NCBI GenBank assembly: GCA_026018925.1
Contig: JAKSZU010000004.1
Coordinates: 34,677,233 to 34,741,232 of the forward strand
Length of the DNA stretch: 64,000 nucleotides
Origin: Tupaia tana
Lineage: Eukaryota; Chordata; Mammalia; Scandentia; Tupaiidae
Direction of reading: 5' to 3'
Shown: positions 31,081 to 41,730 of the stretch, one piece after another
How positions within the stretch are numbered: the first letter of the stretch is position 1
How the letters are laid out: every line of letters begins with the position of its first letter
Made by a program: the position numbers and the translations under genes
Notes under the pieces: generated by a model
What the model was told of the DNA's origin: nothing
Databases searched by the model: none
The model's input: the letters and a program-made list of their open reading frames with translations, nothing else

Positions 31081-31214
31081 GGTAGCCTGCCAGCTCTCTC
31101 GAGAGATGCCATGGGGGGAGGCTGGATGGACTCTGCAAGGCCTTTCGGTCACTGGATACTAGGTTTCTAATTTTCCTTGTCTCTACATTCTGGTTGGGGT
31201 AAGACAGAAGAAAG

Positions 31215-31330
31215 GGCAAAGATTTTGCCAGTGGGCAAGTGTGGATTTGAATCCCTGCTGCATCATGTGCTAGATCTGAGCTTCAATCTCTTCCTCTTAA
31301 AATGTAGATAATAGGGTAGTTGCCACATGT
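31215..31330 (+). mobile_element. MIR SINE (plus), head-to-head with the next MIR
   Basis: GTGTGGATTTGAATCCCTGCTG, GCTTCAATCTCTTCCTCTTAAAATGTAGATAATAGGG. Plus-strand MIR ending near 31330. Confidence 0.75.
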
Positions 31331-31520
31331 TGTTAAGATCTAGGTGCTGGGCTAAGTGCTTTATACTTGTGATTATATGGAATCCTCAGACTAGCCATAT
31401 GAGGTATCTCCTGCTAATAGCCCTGTTTTACAGATGAGGAAGCTGGGACATTGAAGGGTCAGGAAACTGGCCTAGTGGTAGAGATTTGAGCTGAACTTAG
31501 GCCTATCAAAGAGGCTACAT
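31331..31520 (-). mobile_element. MIR SINE (minus)
   Basis: GTGCTGGGCTAAGTGCTTTATAC, GGAATCCTCAGACTAGCCATATGAGG, CTGTTTTACAGATGAGGAAGCTGGG, GGTAGAGATTTGAGC. A good reversed MIR that abuts the preceding plus-strand MIR. Confidence 0.85.
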
Positions 31521-31524
31521 TTCC

Positions 31525-32104
31525 CACTGTTATGCAGTATCATACTATGTCATGAGTCCAAACATGGAATGATCTTTGGAACACAGGATCACATAAACAG
31601 TAGCCATTACTACTATTCTTCTAAATTTCAGGCCTATCTCCACGTATTAACACTGAGTAATATAGCTGTTCAATTAAACTTTATAGGATTTCATTGTGTA
31701 TGGGGAAAGTAGGTAATTCTACAGTAGAACAATTCTCAGTAGAATATCTTAAAGGCGGGGATATTAGGAAAGTAGAAAATAGTAGCTAGTGAGGCAAGCC
31801 AGTAGATGAGATTCTGTATTGCAAAGTTAGAAAGAAGTTAGAAAAATATTGTAGGATACAGTCTGGTGGTGGACAACATTTGAAAATATCCTGGCAAATG
31901 TTTTTGTTTTTAATGGTGTTATTGAGCAAAACACATAAAGATGACGAATTACTCAGCTGCATGGCCATCCTTTACAATAATGAAGAACAGAGGGGAATGT
32001 AGGCGATCTTTAAAGTTTAAAAGTGATTTTATTTGCCATCTCTTCCCTTCCCTCAACATGGACTTATAACGGCAGTAGATTGTTTTATCTGATGAAGTTT
32101 TTTT
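31525..32104. other. no recognisable feature
   Basis: AT-rich DNA without a nameable element. 31905-31970 has a weak resemblance to an old LINE 3' segment (GGTGTTATTGAGC...ACATAAAG). Confidence 0.4.
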
Positions 32105-32293
32105 AAAAAGAATTATTTAGTTTTATTTATTTAGTTTAAATTTCTGTAGAGCCTGTGAACTCACTAGGGAGAGACAGACAGAGAAAGAGGGAAAGTGAGA
32201 AAGCAAGAAAGCAAGCCTTCAGGTCTGGTAGTCGAACCAAGTCAGCCATGGAAGAGTCCAGCACCATAACCATCATGCCACCTGATGGCCCCA
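32105..32293 (-). mobile_element. short SINE, family B
   Basis: A minus-strand copy: tail AAAAAGAATTATTTAG, GA-rich stretch, GCAAGCCTTCAGGTCTGG, reversed head CCATCATGCCACCTGATGG. A weak TSD TGAAGTTTT / TGAGGTTTT. Confidence 0.82.
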
Positions 32294-32294
32294 C

Positions 32295-33745
32295 TTCCTG
32301 AGGTTTTGACTAGGTTTTAACTAGGTTAGGTTGTCTTGCAAATAGCTGGACCAGCAACTAAAAGGCTTCTCTCTTTGGAAAGGAGCTTTAGGCTTTACTC
32401 TGGGGAAGAGCACAGCAGTTTGGAAGGAATCTGGGGCTGTTGAATCCAGGAACCTCATGCTTCCCCACCCTTCCCCCGGTGTTTCACCAGCAGCAGAAGA
32501 ATGTTATTAAACGTCTGTGATGAAACAAAGCTGCACCCTGTCACATGGCTGCCAGAACTTTTATCTTTATAGGTCTCTTGAGTTGGGGGAGAAATAATTA
32601 AATGCTGCAAAAGTAAATTGGGAGTAACATTTTCCATTTTGCTGATAGTCACTCCTTTGGCTTTCCCTTAGATTTTATTTATTTCTCTCTTCTTTTTGGT
32701 ATTGCTTGGTCATGGCCTGCATATGAGTATGGTATCTCCAGGAAGTCTGAAAGTCAGGTCTGGATGCTACTTAGCTAAGAACGTTCTGCAGCAAAGCCTA
32801 TTACACTATGGAACAGGTATAGGAAAATACCACTGAGACCGCTGGCCAGCTGATTGTGCTCAGGAGGAAGATACCAGAAGCCCCACGAGAGCTCCACTTC
32901 CATGGTAGGCCTGCTGGAAGATCTGCTTGCCTGAAGGTAGTTCCTGCTTTACTTGCCTCCTTTCAGCATCCATAATCGCTTTGCTGTCAGAAGTCTGGAA
33001 ATTCCAGTTTTGAGGACTCTACTTTGAGATGGTGGCACTCCTCAATGAAGTGGGATACTCTCAGGATGCCAAGAAGGTGTTCAAATGATTGTAGGAAGTC
33101 TTGAAAGGCTTTGTTGGTGTTGAAAGACAAATGTCCATTCGACTTGGCTAGTGGGCCAAGTCTTCTTGGCTTCCTAAAATTATAGTGCTTTAGAATGAGG
33201 TGGCCTTTTCTGACAAGTCTAGGGTTGAGTTAATGTGTTCACTGAAAGGTTTATTCAAATTAAAATTGAAGTGGCATACTCTATGAAGAGAGTAAATCTT
33301 AATGGCATTTTAACTCTGCTTAAGCAATAAAGAATGGGTTTCATAAAATTTACCTTTATTCTCCTTTCCCCAATTTCAGCTATTTTTCCGAGATGTCAAT
33401 AAGTGTGTAGAAGTATGTTTTGCTTTATGGCAGGCTGGATGCATTTCGGAGACTTTCTATCCCTTCCGTGGCTGACCTGCCAAATATCTTGACTTTATAT
33501 CTCCCGTAACCAACATGATCGCTCTGTGACTGCAGAGATGGCCCATCTTTGAGAGTAGAATTTTGAGTACAGAAATTTAGAAGTCAGGGGCCGATGAGGA
33601 GGCTTCGTCGCTGCTTGTACATTTCAGCTTGAAGCCAGGTACTGCCTTTTCTTGGACCCTTGGCCTACCACTAAGCATTTCTTTCTCTTTCTTTGTGTGA
33701 ATTCTGCCTCTTGGGATCAATGTAATTTGTTTAACTTTGATATAA
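32295..33745. other. no recognisable feature
   Basis: No coding, RNA or repeat feature that I can support. Confidence 0.4.
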
Positions 33746-33749
33746 ACAT

Positions 33750-33870
33750 GTGATTTTGTTGTACCTCAGTATCATCACCTGTAAAATGGAGCGATAACGT
33801 ACCTGACATACTCAAGGTTACTATGAGGATTGAGTGATAATGTACAAAGAAGCCTTTTAAGAATCATTAT
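33750..33870 (+). mobile_element. MIR SINE fragment
   Basis: TACCTCAGTATCATCACCTGTAAAATGGAGCGATAACGTACC, then GGTTACTATGAGGATTGAGTGATAATGTACAAAG. Clear plus-strand MIR core and 3' part, cut off on the right by a SINE. Confidence 0.85.
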
Positions 33871-33872
33871 GC

Positions 33873-34150
33873 AGGAACCCGCAGATGGTGTAATGGTTAC
33901 GTTGGTGGACTCCCATGTAGTTGACTGCGGTTTGAGTTTTGGACCCAATGGCTTAAAACTCATGCTGGGTGCATGTGCATGTGTGTCCAAAATCCCAAGA
34001 GTAAAATGGAGGAGAAGGGATTGCGGCATGGCCACCCCCCCTCACCCCAGCCTCAATGGGTGACTTCTTGCTTTCTGTCTCTGTCTCTCTGGCAGGCATG
34101 TGTACCCTGTAGTAAAAAAAAAAATCTTTCTGTAAAAAAAAAAAACCAAA
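33873..34150 (+). mobile_element. tRNA-derived SINE, family A
   Basis: A sense copy with an aberrant first base string (GGAACCCGCAGATGG). The B box is GGTTTGAGTTT, the palindrome is changed to CCACCCCCCCTCACC, and the A tail is double with TCTTTCTGT between the A runs. CATTATG on both sides is a possible short TSD. Confidence 0.88.
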
Positions 34151-34681
34151 AACATTATGTATAGTACAATCATTAAGTGTCATACAATTAACTATAATTT
34201 TTCCTATTGACTTCTATAAATAGTAATATAGAAAATATTCCTTTTAGTTCTATAAAGGATAGCATCTTGGCATTTTGCTTAGCTATCTTCTTTCAAAGTC
34301 AAATGCTAGTCTGATGGTGCAGAGCAGATTGGGGTGGAAGTAAGACATCAGGTCTCTTGATTAGTACACCAGCAGAATGCTCCGGTGAGATCTCTGCTTG
34401 GCTTTGCCTTTCACGTGATCTTTTCCTTGAATGAAATAACTCTCCTTTTTGGTGTTAAAATGGTACCTCAGTAGCAGCAAAGGACACTGTATCTTGCTTC
34501 GGTTCTTTAGGGCCTTCATTTGCTGTTGCCTGCTATGTTTCCCTGTGTGGAGCTGGCCCGAAGGTGGAGACATAAGAATAATGTACTTAATGTCTGCTTG
34601 TATGTTAAGTAGGAATTGTGCTAAGTGCCTTCCATATGAAAATACATTTAATCTGTACAACATTTTCAAGTAGCTGTTTTA

Positions 34682-34931
34682 TTTATTTATTTTTTTATTT
34701 TAAAGATTCTTGCCATAGCACATGTGCTCTCTGAAGAAACAGAGACAGGGAAAGTTAGAAATCATTCTCTGGGGGTATGGCCACACCACAGTCCCTTCTT
34801 CATTTTCTCGGGACTTTGGCCACACACACATAGGCACCTGATGTGATTCTCAAGCTGCCAAGTCCAGGACTTGAACCATGGTCAGTCATGTGGGAGCTTA
34901 CCACCCCAACCACCATGCCGACCTCTGGCCC
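34682..34931 (-). mobile_element. tRNA-derived SINE, family A (old subfamily)
   Basis: A minus-strand, CpG-poor copy with tail TTTATTTATTTTTTTATTTTAAAG. The reversed B box GGACTTGAACC is clear and the head ends CTCTGGCCC. Confidence 0.85.
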
Positions 34932-35175
34932 TGTTAAAGTAGATTTTTAAACAACTTTATTTTTTCTGTGAATGAGAGAGAAGGAGACAGACAGAACAGC
35001 ATCCCAGCAGAGCCTTTCCTTCTGACCCAGCTCCAGCTTTATCCAGGTCTGGATCATGAGCACCTGTGAGCCCAGCGTACTCAGGGAGGCCTCTGGATGT
35101 GAACCCGTAACCTCCCCATGTGGATCAACCTTGCAGACCATTGCATTTTACCACTTTGCTACCATGTGGCTCCCT
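34932..35175 (-). mobile_element. tRNA-like SINE, family C
   Basis: A minus-strand copy that starts where the previous SINE ends: AACAACTTTATTTTTTCTGTG tail, GAGCACCTGTGAGCCCAGCGTAC, reversed head ending ACCATGTGGCTCC. Confidence 0.78.
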
Positions 35176-35314
35176 CGATGTTACAGTTCCCCTCCTAGAG
35201 ATATGGTAACTGAGATACAAGAAATCACATAGAACTTGTTCAGAACTATGCAGTTATTAAGAGATGGAGCAGGATTTGAACTCGGGACTTTGCACAAATG
35301 GACCATTGCCTACA

Positions 35315-36465
35315 TGAAAGTTGTTCCCTTTCAGCTCCTGTTGGTGTGACTGGAGAGACTGACCTCAGTTATGAGGCCACAGACTATGAAAGTGGTTGAA
35401 TCAGTAAACGATCTTTTTTTAAAGCTCTAGAGTTGGCCAGATCCTCAGATGTCAGAATTCTTACTGTGTACAAGAGTTCTGCACTCATGTTTGAATTCCA
35501 GGTCTCTGGTAACTTAGGAAACTGTGGAAATGGTATGCGAAGTTGTAGTTATGTGTCCAGGTGTGTTTTTTTGTTGTGAGTAGAGTTAGAGTACCCGATG
35601 GCTTCCCACACATTATCCAAGGGACCCTACTGTGTCTCCAGCAGGTTCCAAGCTGCGCCAGTCCTTATCGGCCCTAAATCTGGACTAGCGTTCTCAGGCT
35701 GGAGTGAAAGCGTAACTGCCCATCAAACAAGTGAGTGCTTGCAGGGATCTAGTGGAACCAGATTTTCCAAATGTTCCCCAGCCCTTCGGAGCTCTGTTGC
35801 TGAAGTGCAAACGGACAATGCCTTTTCCTCTGCTTGAAACTTTCCAGACTTCTCCATCTCTTTTTAATTTTTTTTGCTTCAAAATTTTGGAACTTTATAA
35901 TTTTTTTTTTTCATTTTGTTTCATTTTACCTTTTTCTTCCTGGCTTAGGTCAGAAATCAGATGCCCATAAGCTTTTTATTACTCATCTGATTCATGAGTT
36001 CAGTTTCCAATTTAACTTTTATGAATGTTTTCTTTGTTAAGATGGGTCCTTTCAAAACCTTGTAAAAAAATGTTTTACCATACACTAGCATAAGGAAGGA
36101 GTGTTAAAACTAGAAAATCCAACAGGAAATAGACATGTGTGCGTGCGCACACACACATGTTCCCATAGGCAGTTAAGCTTCAGCTCATAGGAACCGAGTG
36201 CATCTGCACAGGAATATTTAAAGAATCATTTTGGTAGTTTTGTTATTTTGTATTACCTCTTCTGTCCTAGTCTCTCTCTAAGTCTCTCTCTGGGTCTTTT
36301 TAGGACTGAGAAGGATTCACACGTACTGTGCAGGTGCAAATATTAGGTAACAAAATCCCACTCCATGGTAGTTTTGTGATACTTTTGGTTCAAATGAATG
36401 ATGTCCCTAGTCAGTTCTTTTGCTGTAGTCTGGAAACCTTTAACCATCTAGCTCATCTTTATACA
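35315..36465. other. no gene recognised; one Z-DNA-prone segment
   Basis: Unique-looking sequence that is T-rich around 35860-35930. The only structure I can point to is the alternating purine-pyrimidine tract at 36133-36160. Confidence 0.45.
36133..36160. repeat. 28-bp perfect alternating purine-pyrimidine tract
   Basis: From ACATGTGTGCGTGCGCAC through ACACACATGT every step alternates purine and pyrimidine. The ends are also inverted repeats (ACATGTGTG / CACACATGT). Such tracts favour left-handed Z-DNA. Confidence 0.9.
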
Positions 36466-36479
36466 CTACAACAACCTTT

Positions 36480-36632
36480 TTGTTTTTCCAAAGAGTTAGT
36501 TCATTTAATTTTATTATTTTTAAAAAATTTAACAAACGAGAGAGAGAAAGTAAGCTGCCAGGCCCAAGACTCAAACCGTGGTCGACCATGTGGGAGTCCA
36601 GCACCTTAAACACCATTCCACCTGTCGGCCCC
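36480..36632 (-). mobile_element. short SINE, family B
   Basis: A minus-strand copy with AT-rich tail TTTAATTTTATTATTTTTAA, GAGAGAGAAAG, AAGCTGCCAGGCCC and a reversed head. The TSD CTACAACAACCTTT (36466-36479) and CTACAACAAACTTT (36633-36646) has one mismatch. Confidence 0.88.
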
Positions 36633-36699
36633 TCTACAACAAACTTTTAATGTTGTTTCATGTGGTCTCTTTCTCTGCCCCACTCTTCACCCCCAGTTT

Positions 36700-37025
36700 T
36701 GGCATTGATTCCAGAGATAGGCTTGAATGCAAATCCTGGCTCTGTTGCTTACATGCTGCGTAACTTTAGGCAAGTTTATTTGGTCTTCTGGAGTCCTCTT
36801 TTTCCCCATTAAAGGAGAACCTATTAATTATCTGATGCTCAAAGGGTTTGGAAGAGAGATTGGGCATGTATATACATTTATGTATTCACACCAGCTCTTC
36901 ACAGTGTACGTGTTAGGTAAATGATGCAGCTGTTACCTATTGTTATCCTCATTATCATTAAATTTATTATGTGTAAGCCAGGTACAATGCCTGGCACATA
37001 GTGGGCACCAAACATACTTGATTGG
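36700..37025 (+). mobile_element. MIR SINE
   Basis: TTGAATGCAAATCCTGGCTCTGTTGC, GCGTAACTTTAGGCAAGTTTATTTGGTC at the start. Later come GCCAGGTACAATGCCTGGCACATAGTGGGCACC, with about 100 bp of extra sequence in the middle. Plus orientation. Confidence 0.75.
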
Positions 37026-37029
37026 ATCA

Positions 37030-38355
37030 GCTTGTACACAGTTAGCTTTCCTAAGTGAACCAGAGGTTGCCAGACAGAGCTTTTTCATTCATTAGATTAA
37101 CAAGGAGGACATTGTTGGACAGAACAAATGATGGCTCCACCTTGAAGTCAATAGACTTCACAGAAAACAAACAATAAAATGTGGCACGTCTGGTGGAGGG
37201 AAAAAATAAATCTCAAAGCTGTTTGAAGGAGCCACAGTTGCCTCATCAGCCCAGTGGCTGGTTTTGCTTCTCTCCCTTGAATGGGGAGAGCAGAAAGAGG
37301 CTGAGAGGTTATTGGCCATGTTCACTAATTTTCTTTCAAGAACTGCCACATGTCACCAGCTTGCCCCCCGGCACCAGTGCTGTTTGGCTGTCTTCTCTTT
37401 GCTCAGGAGAAGCCAAATGTTAAATTGGTGGAGCTTACTAGATCTGACAGAGAAATTCTTCACGTCTGGCCTGGATGTCTAAGTGAATTTGGTGTGCTCC
37501 TTGTGGTCTGGGGCAAACGCTGGAAGCTATTAGAATTCTGAACAAAACCCTCCATTCAAAGGCTGCTCGTTTCCTGCTGGGGTAATCCAAGTATCAAACA
37601 TTAAGAAATATGGGCAAGGAGAATGTGGCTGCTTGGTTCAGAACCCACCAAGGTGTCTATGACATCTCCCGAAATGACTTAGAATGTTACTTCCACTTGA
37701 TCATCTTGAATAAGTGGTTTCATTTGAAAATAAGAGCTCTACTTTTTCTACACCAAGGGTAGATGAGAATTGGTTGAATTTCTTCTTGTCAGTCAAATTT
37801 AAGAGAGAGAAGTTTTCTCCTTCCCTTGAAGTTCTAAGGACCTTAGTGTTTTGTTTTGTTTTCTTCTCTTACACATTTTCTTCTGAAATAAAAAGAACAA
37901 AAAAAAGAGTCTTTCATTAGTTATGGTCTAAAGTCTACTGTTGTAGGCTAGGCCTGCTCAGTGACTAGAAACTATTTTATTAAGGAGGCTTTATGGAGAA
38001 GCTATGGTTTAATCTCATAAAATATCTAGGTTTGTCATAAACTGTTTCCTTTCTGTACAGAAGTTTATTTTGTGTGAAATTCCAGGTGTTCTTTTACATA
38101 GACTTGAAAGGAATAGATTTGATAGTTGGTTCAGACTTTTTTTCTAAGAAGAAAACTTTCTTGTGATGGATTAATTGTGGATGAAATCAGATAACATAGG
38201 TGAGATCACTGGGTATGCACAGTGGAAACCATTATTTTAGTTAATTTTGGTTACACTGCCGTGTACAGCCAGTTATGCAGTTGGTTGCTGCTGTGTAGTA
38301 GCTGGGACACCGTTCTCCTGTTTCCATCACGCTATATAGTAACTATTTTCTTAGT
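37030..38355. other. no recognisable feature
   Basis: I see no gene or nameable repeat here. Confidence 0.4.
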
Positions 38356-38359
38356 CTCA

Positions 38360-38478
38360 CTCCTGCTAGACTGTAAACTTCCAGACAATGGGGATAAAAC
38401 TATTCATCATAGTAGTCTCATAGTAACACATTAGAGACATGATAAATACATTTTAGAATGATGAGTGAATGAATAAGA
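38360..38478 (+). mobile_element. L2 LINE 3'-end fragment
   Basis: CTGCTAGACTGTAAACTTCCAGACAATGGGGA, a decayed middle, then GATAAATACATTTTAGAATG and GAGTGAATGAATAAG. Plus-strand L2 end, followed directly by a SINE. Confidence 0.75.
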
Positions 38479-38479
38479 C

Positions 38480-38851
38480 TTTTTTTGTTTTTTGAGAGTT
38501 TTGCTATATGGTGTGTGTTCTTGCTGGAGAGACAGAGACAGAAAGTGAGAAATCATCCTCGGGGGGGATGGCCACATTGCAGTCCCTTATCCTCTATTCT
38601 TCTCTTGGGATTTTGGGCATGTACGCACATGAACCTGGCATGAGTTTCAAGCTGCCGGATCCGGGACTTGAACCACAGTTGGCCTCCCCCTGAGGGCTGG
38701 TCACGCTGTAATTCTTTCTCCTCCATTCTCCTGTTGAACTTCTGGGGATGCTCACACATGCACCCTGCATGTTTTCCAAGCCACTGGGTCTAGGACACAC
38801 TGCGTAGGACCCATCCATCCACCTCAATCCTCATGCCACTGGCTAGCCCAC
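38480..38851 (-). mobile_element. composite (chimeric) SINE, two family A modules in one TSD
   Basis: 38480-38685 is the distal and B-box part of one family A copy, ending at GGACTTGAACCACAGTTGGCC. It passes straight into a second module at 38686-38851 with its own palindrome remnant CCCCCTGAGGG, body, B-box-like region and reversed head (CATGCCACTGGCTAGCCC). GAATAAGAC precedes the first (38471-38479) and follows the second (38852-38860). The whole could therefore be one insertion. Confidence 0.8.
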
Positions 38852-38861
38852 GAATAAGACC

Positions 38862-39985
38862 CTTTGTACAAAACTTGGTGGTTTCACAAAATGAAGCATA
38901 GTGTAGGTTTCCTGGGCCCCCTCCCATGTCTTCCACCTCTCCTGTAGCATCCATCTATGCATTGTTTCTGTGAGACGGTGGATGTGTGTGGATATGTGTG
39001 GATGCCTGCTTTCTTCCATCATTAAGGAGGTCAGCTTTGTTACTTAATAGTTCCAGTCACGTTCTTTCCCCCAGACAATTGTATGAGATGTGAAACACAT
39101 GAAAAGGTAACTCAAACGGGAAAAATTAACCTATTTTGTTAACTTTTCAAGAGTTCTGACTGCACACAATAGCAAGTGCCTCCCTTCTCAGCAGGTCTGT
39201 GTTATGTCAGGGGTAGCGTGGTGGTTCCCTTTGGGAGAGTTTTTCATCTTTTCCTCCAAGTTATGCTGACCTCTCGGACGAAACTATTTCCCATCTAATA
39301 AAAGTCAGAGTAAATTTATGGACCTGTTTCTGACCACTTGTCCTTTCTGCTTTAAAAGAAAAAATAAATCGAGAGGAAGATTCATAGGTTACCCTTGGAC
39401 TGTGTAAATGGTGGGCCAGGGTCACACATTCCACCTTTCTTGGTTTACTTCTCTGTCCCTGAGGCTGGCCTTTGTGGGCTGTTGAGGCTGGTGGGGTGAA
39501 GGTTGCTGCAGAGGGTGGTAACAGTTCTCGTTAGAGACACAAGCGGTTGCTCTCACCGCCTGGAGGGCCTCACGCTTTGGCACCACACTGAAGAGCTCCC
39601 AGGTGTGGCTGAGGTGAGGCTTCTAATGAAAATGCGGTCCTGGCACTTGTCAGGGCCTGAGGAAGCACCTTGGGCCCAGTGAAAATGAGGACGTTCTGTA
39701 ATTAAAGGCCCAGAAAAATAGTAGTGTGGTCTTTTGTTGCCAGTGCTATGACAATTGGCCTTTTCTATCTGATGCCACGAGCGTTTTGTCACACTGTTGT
39801 TCTTTCTGTACATATTCTTAACTACTTTCTCTGTGTTCGGCTCACCGTGTGCTTCGGGAATTACTGAAAACAGCTCATAAATGAATAGGGGTGACTCAGA
39901 CCTGAGCCTGCTTCTCGACGGTCCTGTCACCTAGTAAGAGAGATGATTGTGAAGCAGAGAAGCTGGTCCAAAGGACCTGGTAGCA
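38862..39985. other. no recognisable feature
   Basis: No repeat or gene could be named. The 125-codon minus-strand open frame (39553-39930) lies here. It is the longest frame that is free of recognised repeats in this part, but it has no domain or splice context I can point to. Confidence 0.4.
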
Positions 39986-39989
39986 GGCA

Positions 39990-40205
39990 ATGCAGAGGGC
40001 TTTGGAGTCTGATAGACTTGGGTTCAAATTCAGGCTCGACCTCTTCTTGGCTCTTTTGGTGTTGGGCAAGTTACCAGTCTCCTTGCACTACAGGTTCTAA
40101 ATCTTTACATTGTAAGTAACCCATGCCTTCGGGGAAGAGCTGCTTTGGTCTCTGAAAGGGGCTTCCATAGAGCTAGCACTTGATAAATAGCAACTGTTAT
40201 TTCGT
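39990..40205 (+). mobile_element. MIR SINE
   Basis: GGCTTTGGAGTCTGATAGACTTGGGTTCAAATTCAGGCTCGACC, GTGTTGGGCAAGTTACCAGTCTCC, end TAGCACTTGATAAATAGCAACTGTTATT. A nearly full plus-strand copy. Confidence 0.9.
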
Positions 40206-40660
40206 GTTTTCTGGCGAGGCACAGAAAACTGTTTAAGTCACAGGAAGCGGTCCTCACCCCTGGACAGTCAGGGCAGGTGAGAGGGCCAGAGAAAGCTTCA
40301 GGAGTTTCAAGGGGAACGTCCGCCTATGCTGAGCTTGGGAGGATGAGTGGAATTTGGGAATGCGGTGAAGAAGAAACTGTATTCAAGGCTTATTACACAT
40401 TTTTACACTCTTTTTTTTTTTTAGCAAATAGGCACTCATTTTACATCATTTTTATTTGCAATAAAGTAATTTGAATGAAATCACATGGCTTATTTAGGCG
40501 TCAGCATGAATTCTAGTGTCAAAAACCATATATTTCTCTTGTTTTGTCATCTCCTACGACTCTAATTAGCAGGCTTTGCGCAATGGCAGAGGATTACGAT
40601 CTGGCTATGTTGAAATCTCTGAGCATGGTGAGGGCGTCCTTCCAGTTTCTCAATATGATC

Positions 40661-40689
40661 AGAAGTATTTTAGAGAAATACTTCTCTAA
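40661..40689. repeat. overlapping perfect inverted repeats
   Basis: AGAAGTATTT...AAATACTTCT (10-bp arms, 5-nt loop) overlaps TTAGAGAA...TTCTCTAA (8-bp arms, 4-nt loop). Only one of the two hairpins can form at a time. Confidence 0.9.
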
Positions 40690-41258
40690 GTTCCTAAGTT
40701 CTCAGTTTCTCAGCATGGCAGGATGCCCCTACATGCATGGCAAGCCCTCCGTGATGATAATGACATTGTGATTCTTACGGGTTATCCAGAACTTCTAAAA
40801 ACCCAGAATTTTAATTTGTCCGTGATACCTCACTCCTTGGTGAGTCTGAACACACTGGCCCCAGCCCAGTGTTCCTCCACACTGGCTTATTGCTCACTTT
40901 GGCTGGGCTAACTTTGGCCTTTCCTCTGGTCTGTGGGTCTGTGTCCCTGGCCACGGTGCTGGCCTGCCAAGTCCACGTGGTAACATGCACACAGGGATCT
41001 CCTCAGGACCTCAAGAAGCGGGCTTGTGTCCTACAGAGCTCAGAGCAAACAGGAGGCCCCCATCACAAATCTGATTCACAGTGCTCTCCTCTTTGCACTT
41101 GCCGATCAGAATCTTGCTCTTCTAAACAATTTATTATTTATTATTCTAGTCTAGAACTTAGCTTTTTGGTGCTGGGTTGTTAGGAACCCAGCCTGTATTC
41201 ACCGTAGTTGCAATCTTGTCAGTTTTTTTCTGAGATGGCAAATAGCACTCATGGAAGA

Positions 41259-41260
<2 letters not shown>

Positions 41261-41308
<48 letters not shown>
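41261..41308. repeat. (T)48 homopolymer
   Basis: An uninterrupted run of 48 T. It reads as a long poly-A tail on the minus strand. Confidence 0.97.
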
Positions 41309-41600
41309 CCCCCTCCCAGAGCCCACAGAGGCTTTATTGGAAGACAATGGAATTGCTTTTTATTTGGGGACATGGGCAAAAGGTGAGACCCCAGGCAGTA
41401 GAGCCCTCCCAGGGTGGGCTCTTGTGCCTCAGGTAGGCCTCATTCTATTATCCTAGCCCTCCTGGGGTTTCTAGGAGAGGTATTGTGTCCTCCATCCTCC
41501 TGTGCAAGGACGAGTCACCGGGAGTCACCAAAAAGAACCTCGCAACAGGACATAGTTCCTTGTGAGGGAGACAGAGGTAGGTACGTAACCCCAGACAGGG
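41309..41600 (-). pseudogene. candidate processed retrocopy (3'-UTR-like), parent unknown
   Basis: On the minus strand the sequence ends GTCTTCCAATAAAGCCTCTG and then about 20 bp before a 48-bp A tract. This is the arrangement of a polyadenylation signal and cleavage site, so a reverse-transcribed mRNA is likely. The preceding ~250 bp is moderately GC-rich and unlike the SINEs and LINEs nearby. A second AATAAA lies a little upstream. I cannot identify the parent gene, and no TSD is visible, so the 5' limit is a guess. A lineage-specific repeat with an internal AATAAA is the alternative. Confidence 0.4.
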
Positions 41601-41730
41601 ATCCTAACTTTTATTTTCTAAGCAGTTAATGCTTACCAGAGATGTTATTTGCTTATAGTTGTCACATAATTATTATATACTCTGTACATGATGTGCTATT
41701 AAAATGATTATTTTTTAAGAATTATTTTTG

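Larger units (their letters stand above)
34580..35310 (-). mobile_element. MIR SINE split by two SINEs
   Basis: The left part (34580-34680) is GTTAAGTAGGAATTGTGCTAAGTGCC...AAATACATTTAATCTGTACAACATT. The right part (35176-35310) is GAGATATGGTAACTGAGATACAAGAAATCACATAG...GGAGCAGGATTTGAACTCGGGACTTTGCAC. Between them lie a family A and a family C SINE. The pieces join as one reversed MIR. Confidence 0.85.

Noticed and set aside
39553-39930. 125-codon minus-strand frame as a possible gene
   Set aside because: It is free of recognised repeats, but it has no recognisable domain, start context or neighbouring splice sites, and similar lengths occur by chance in 64 kb.
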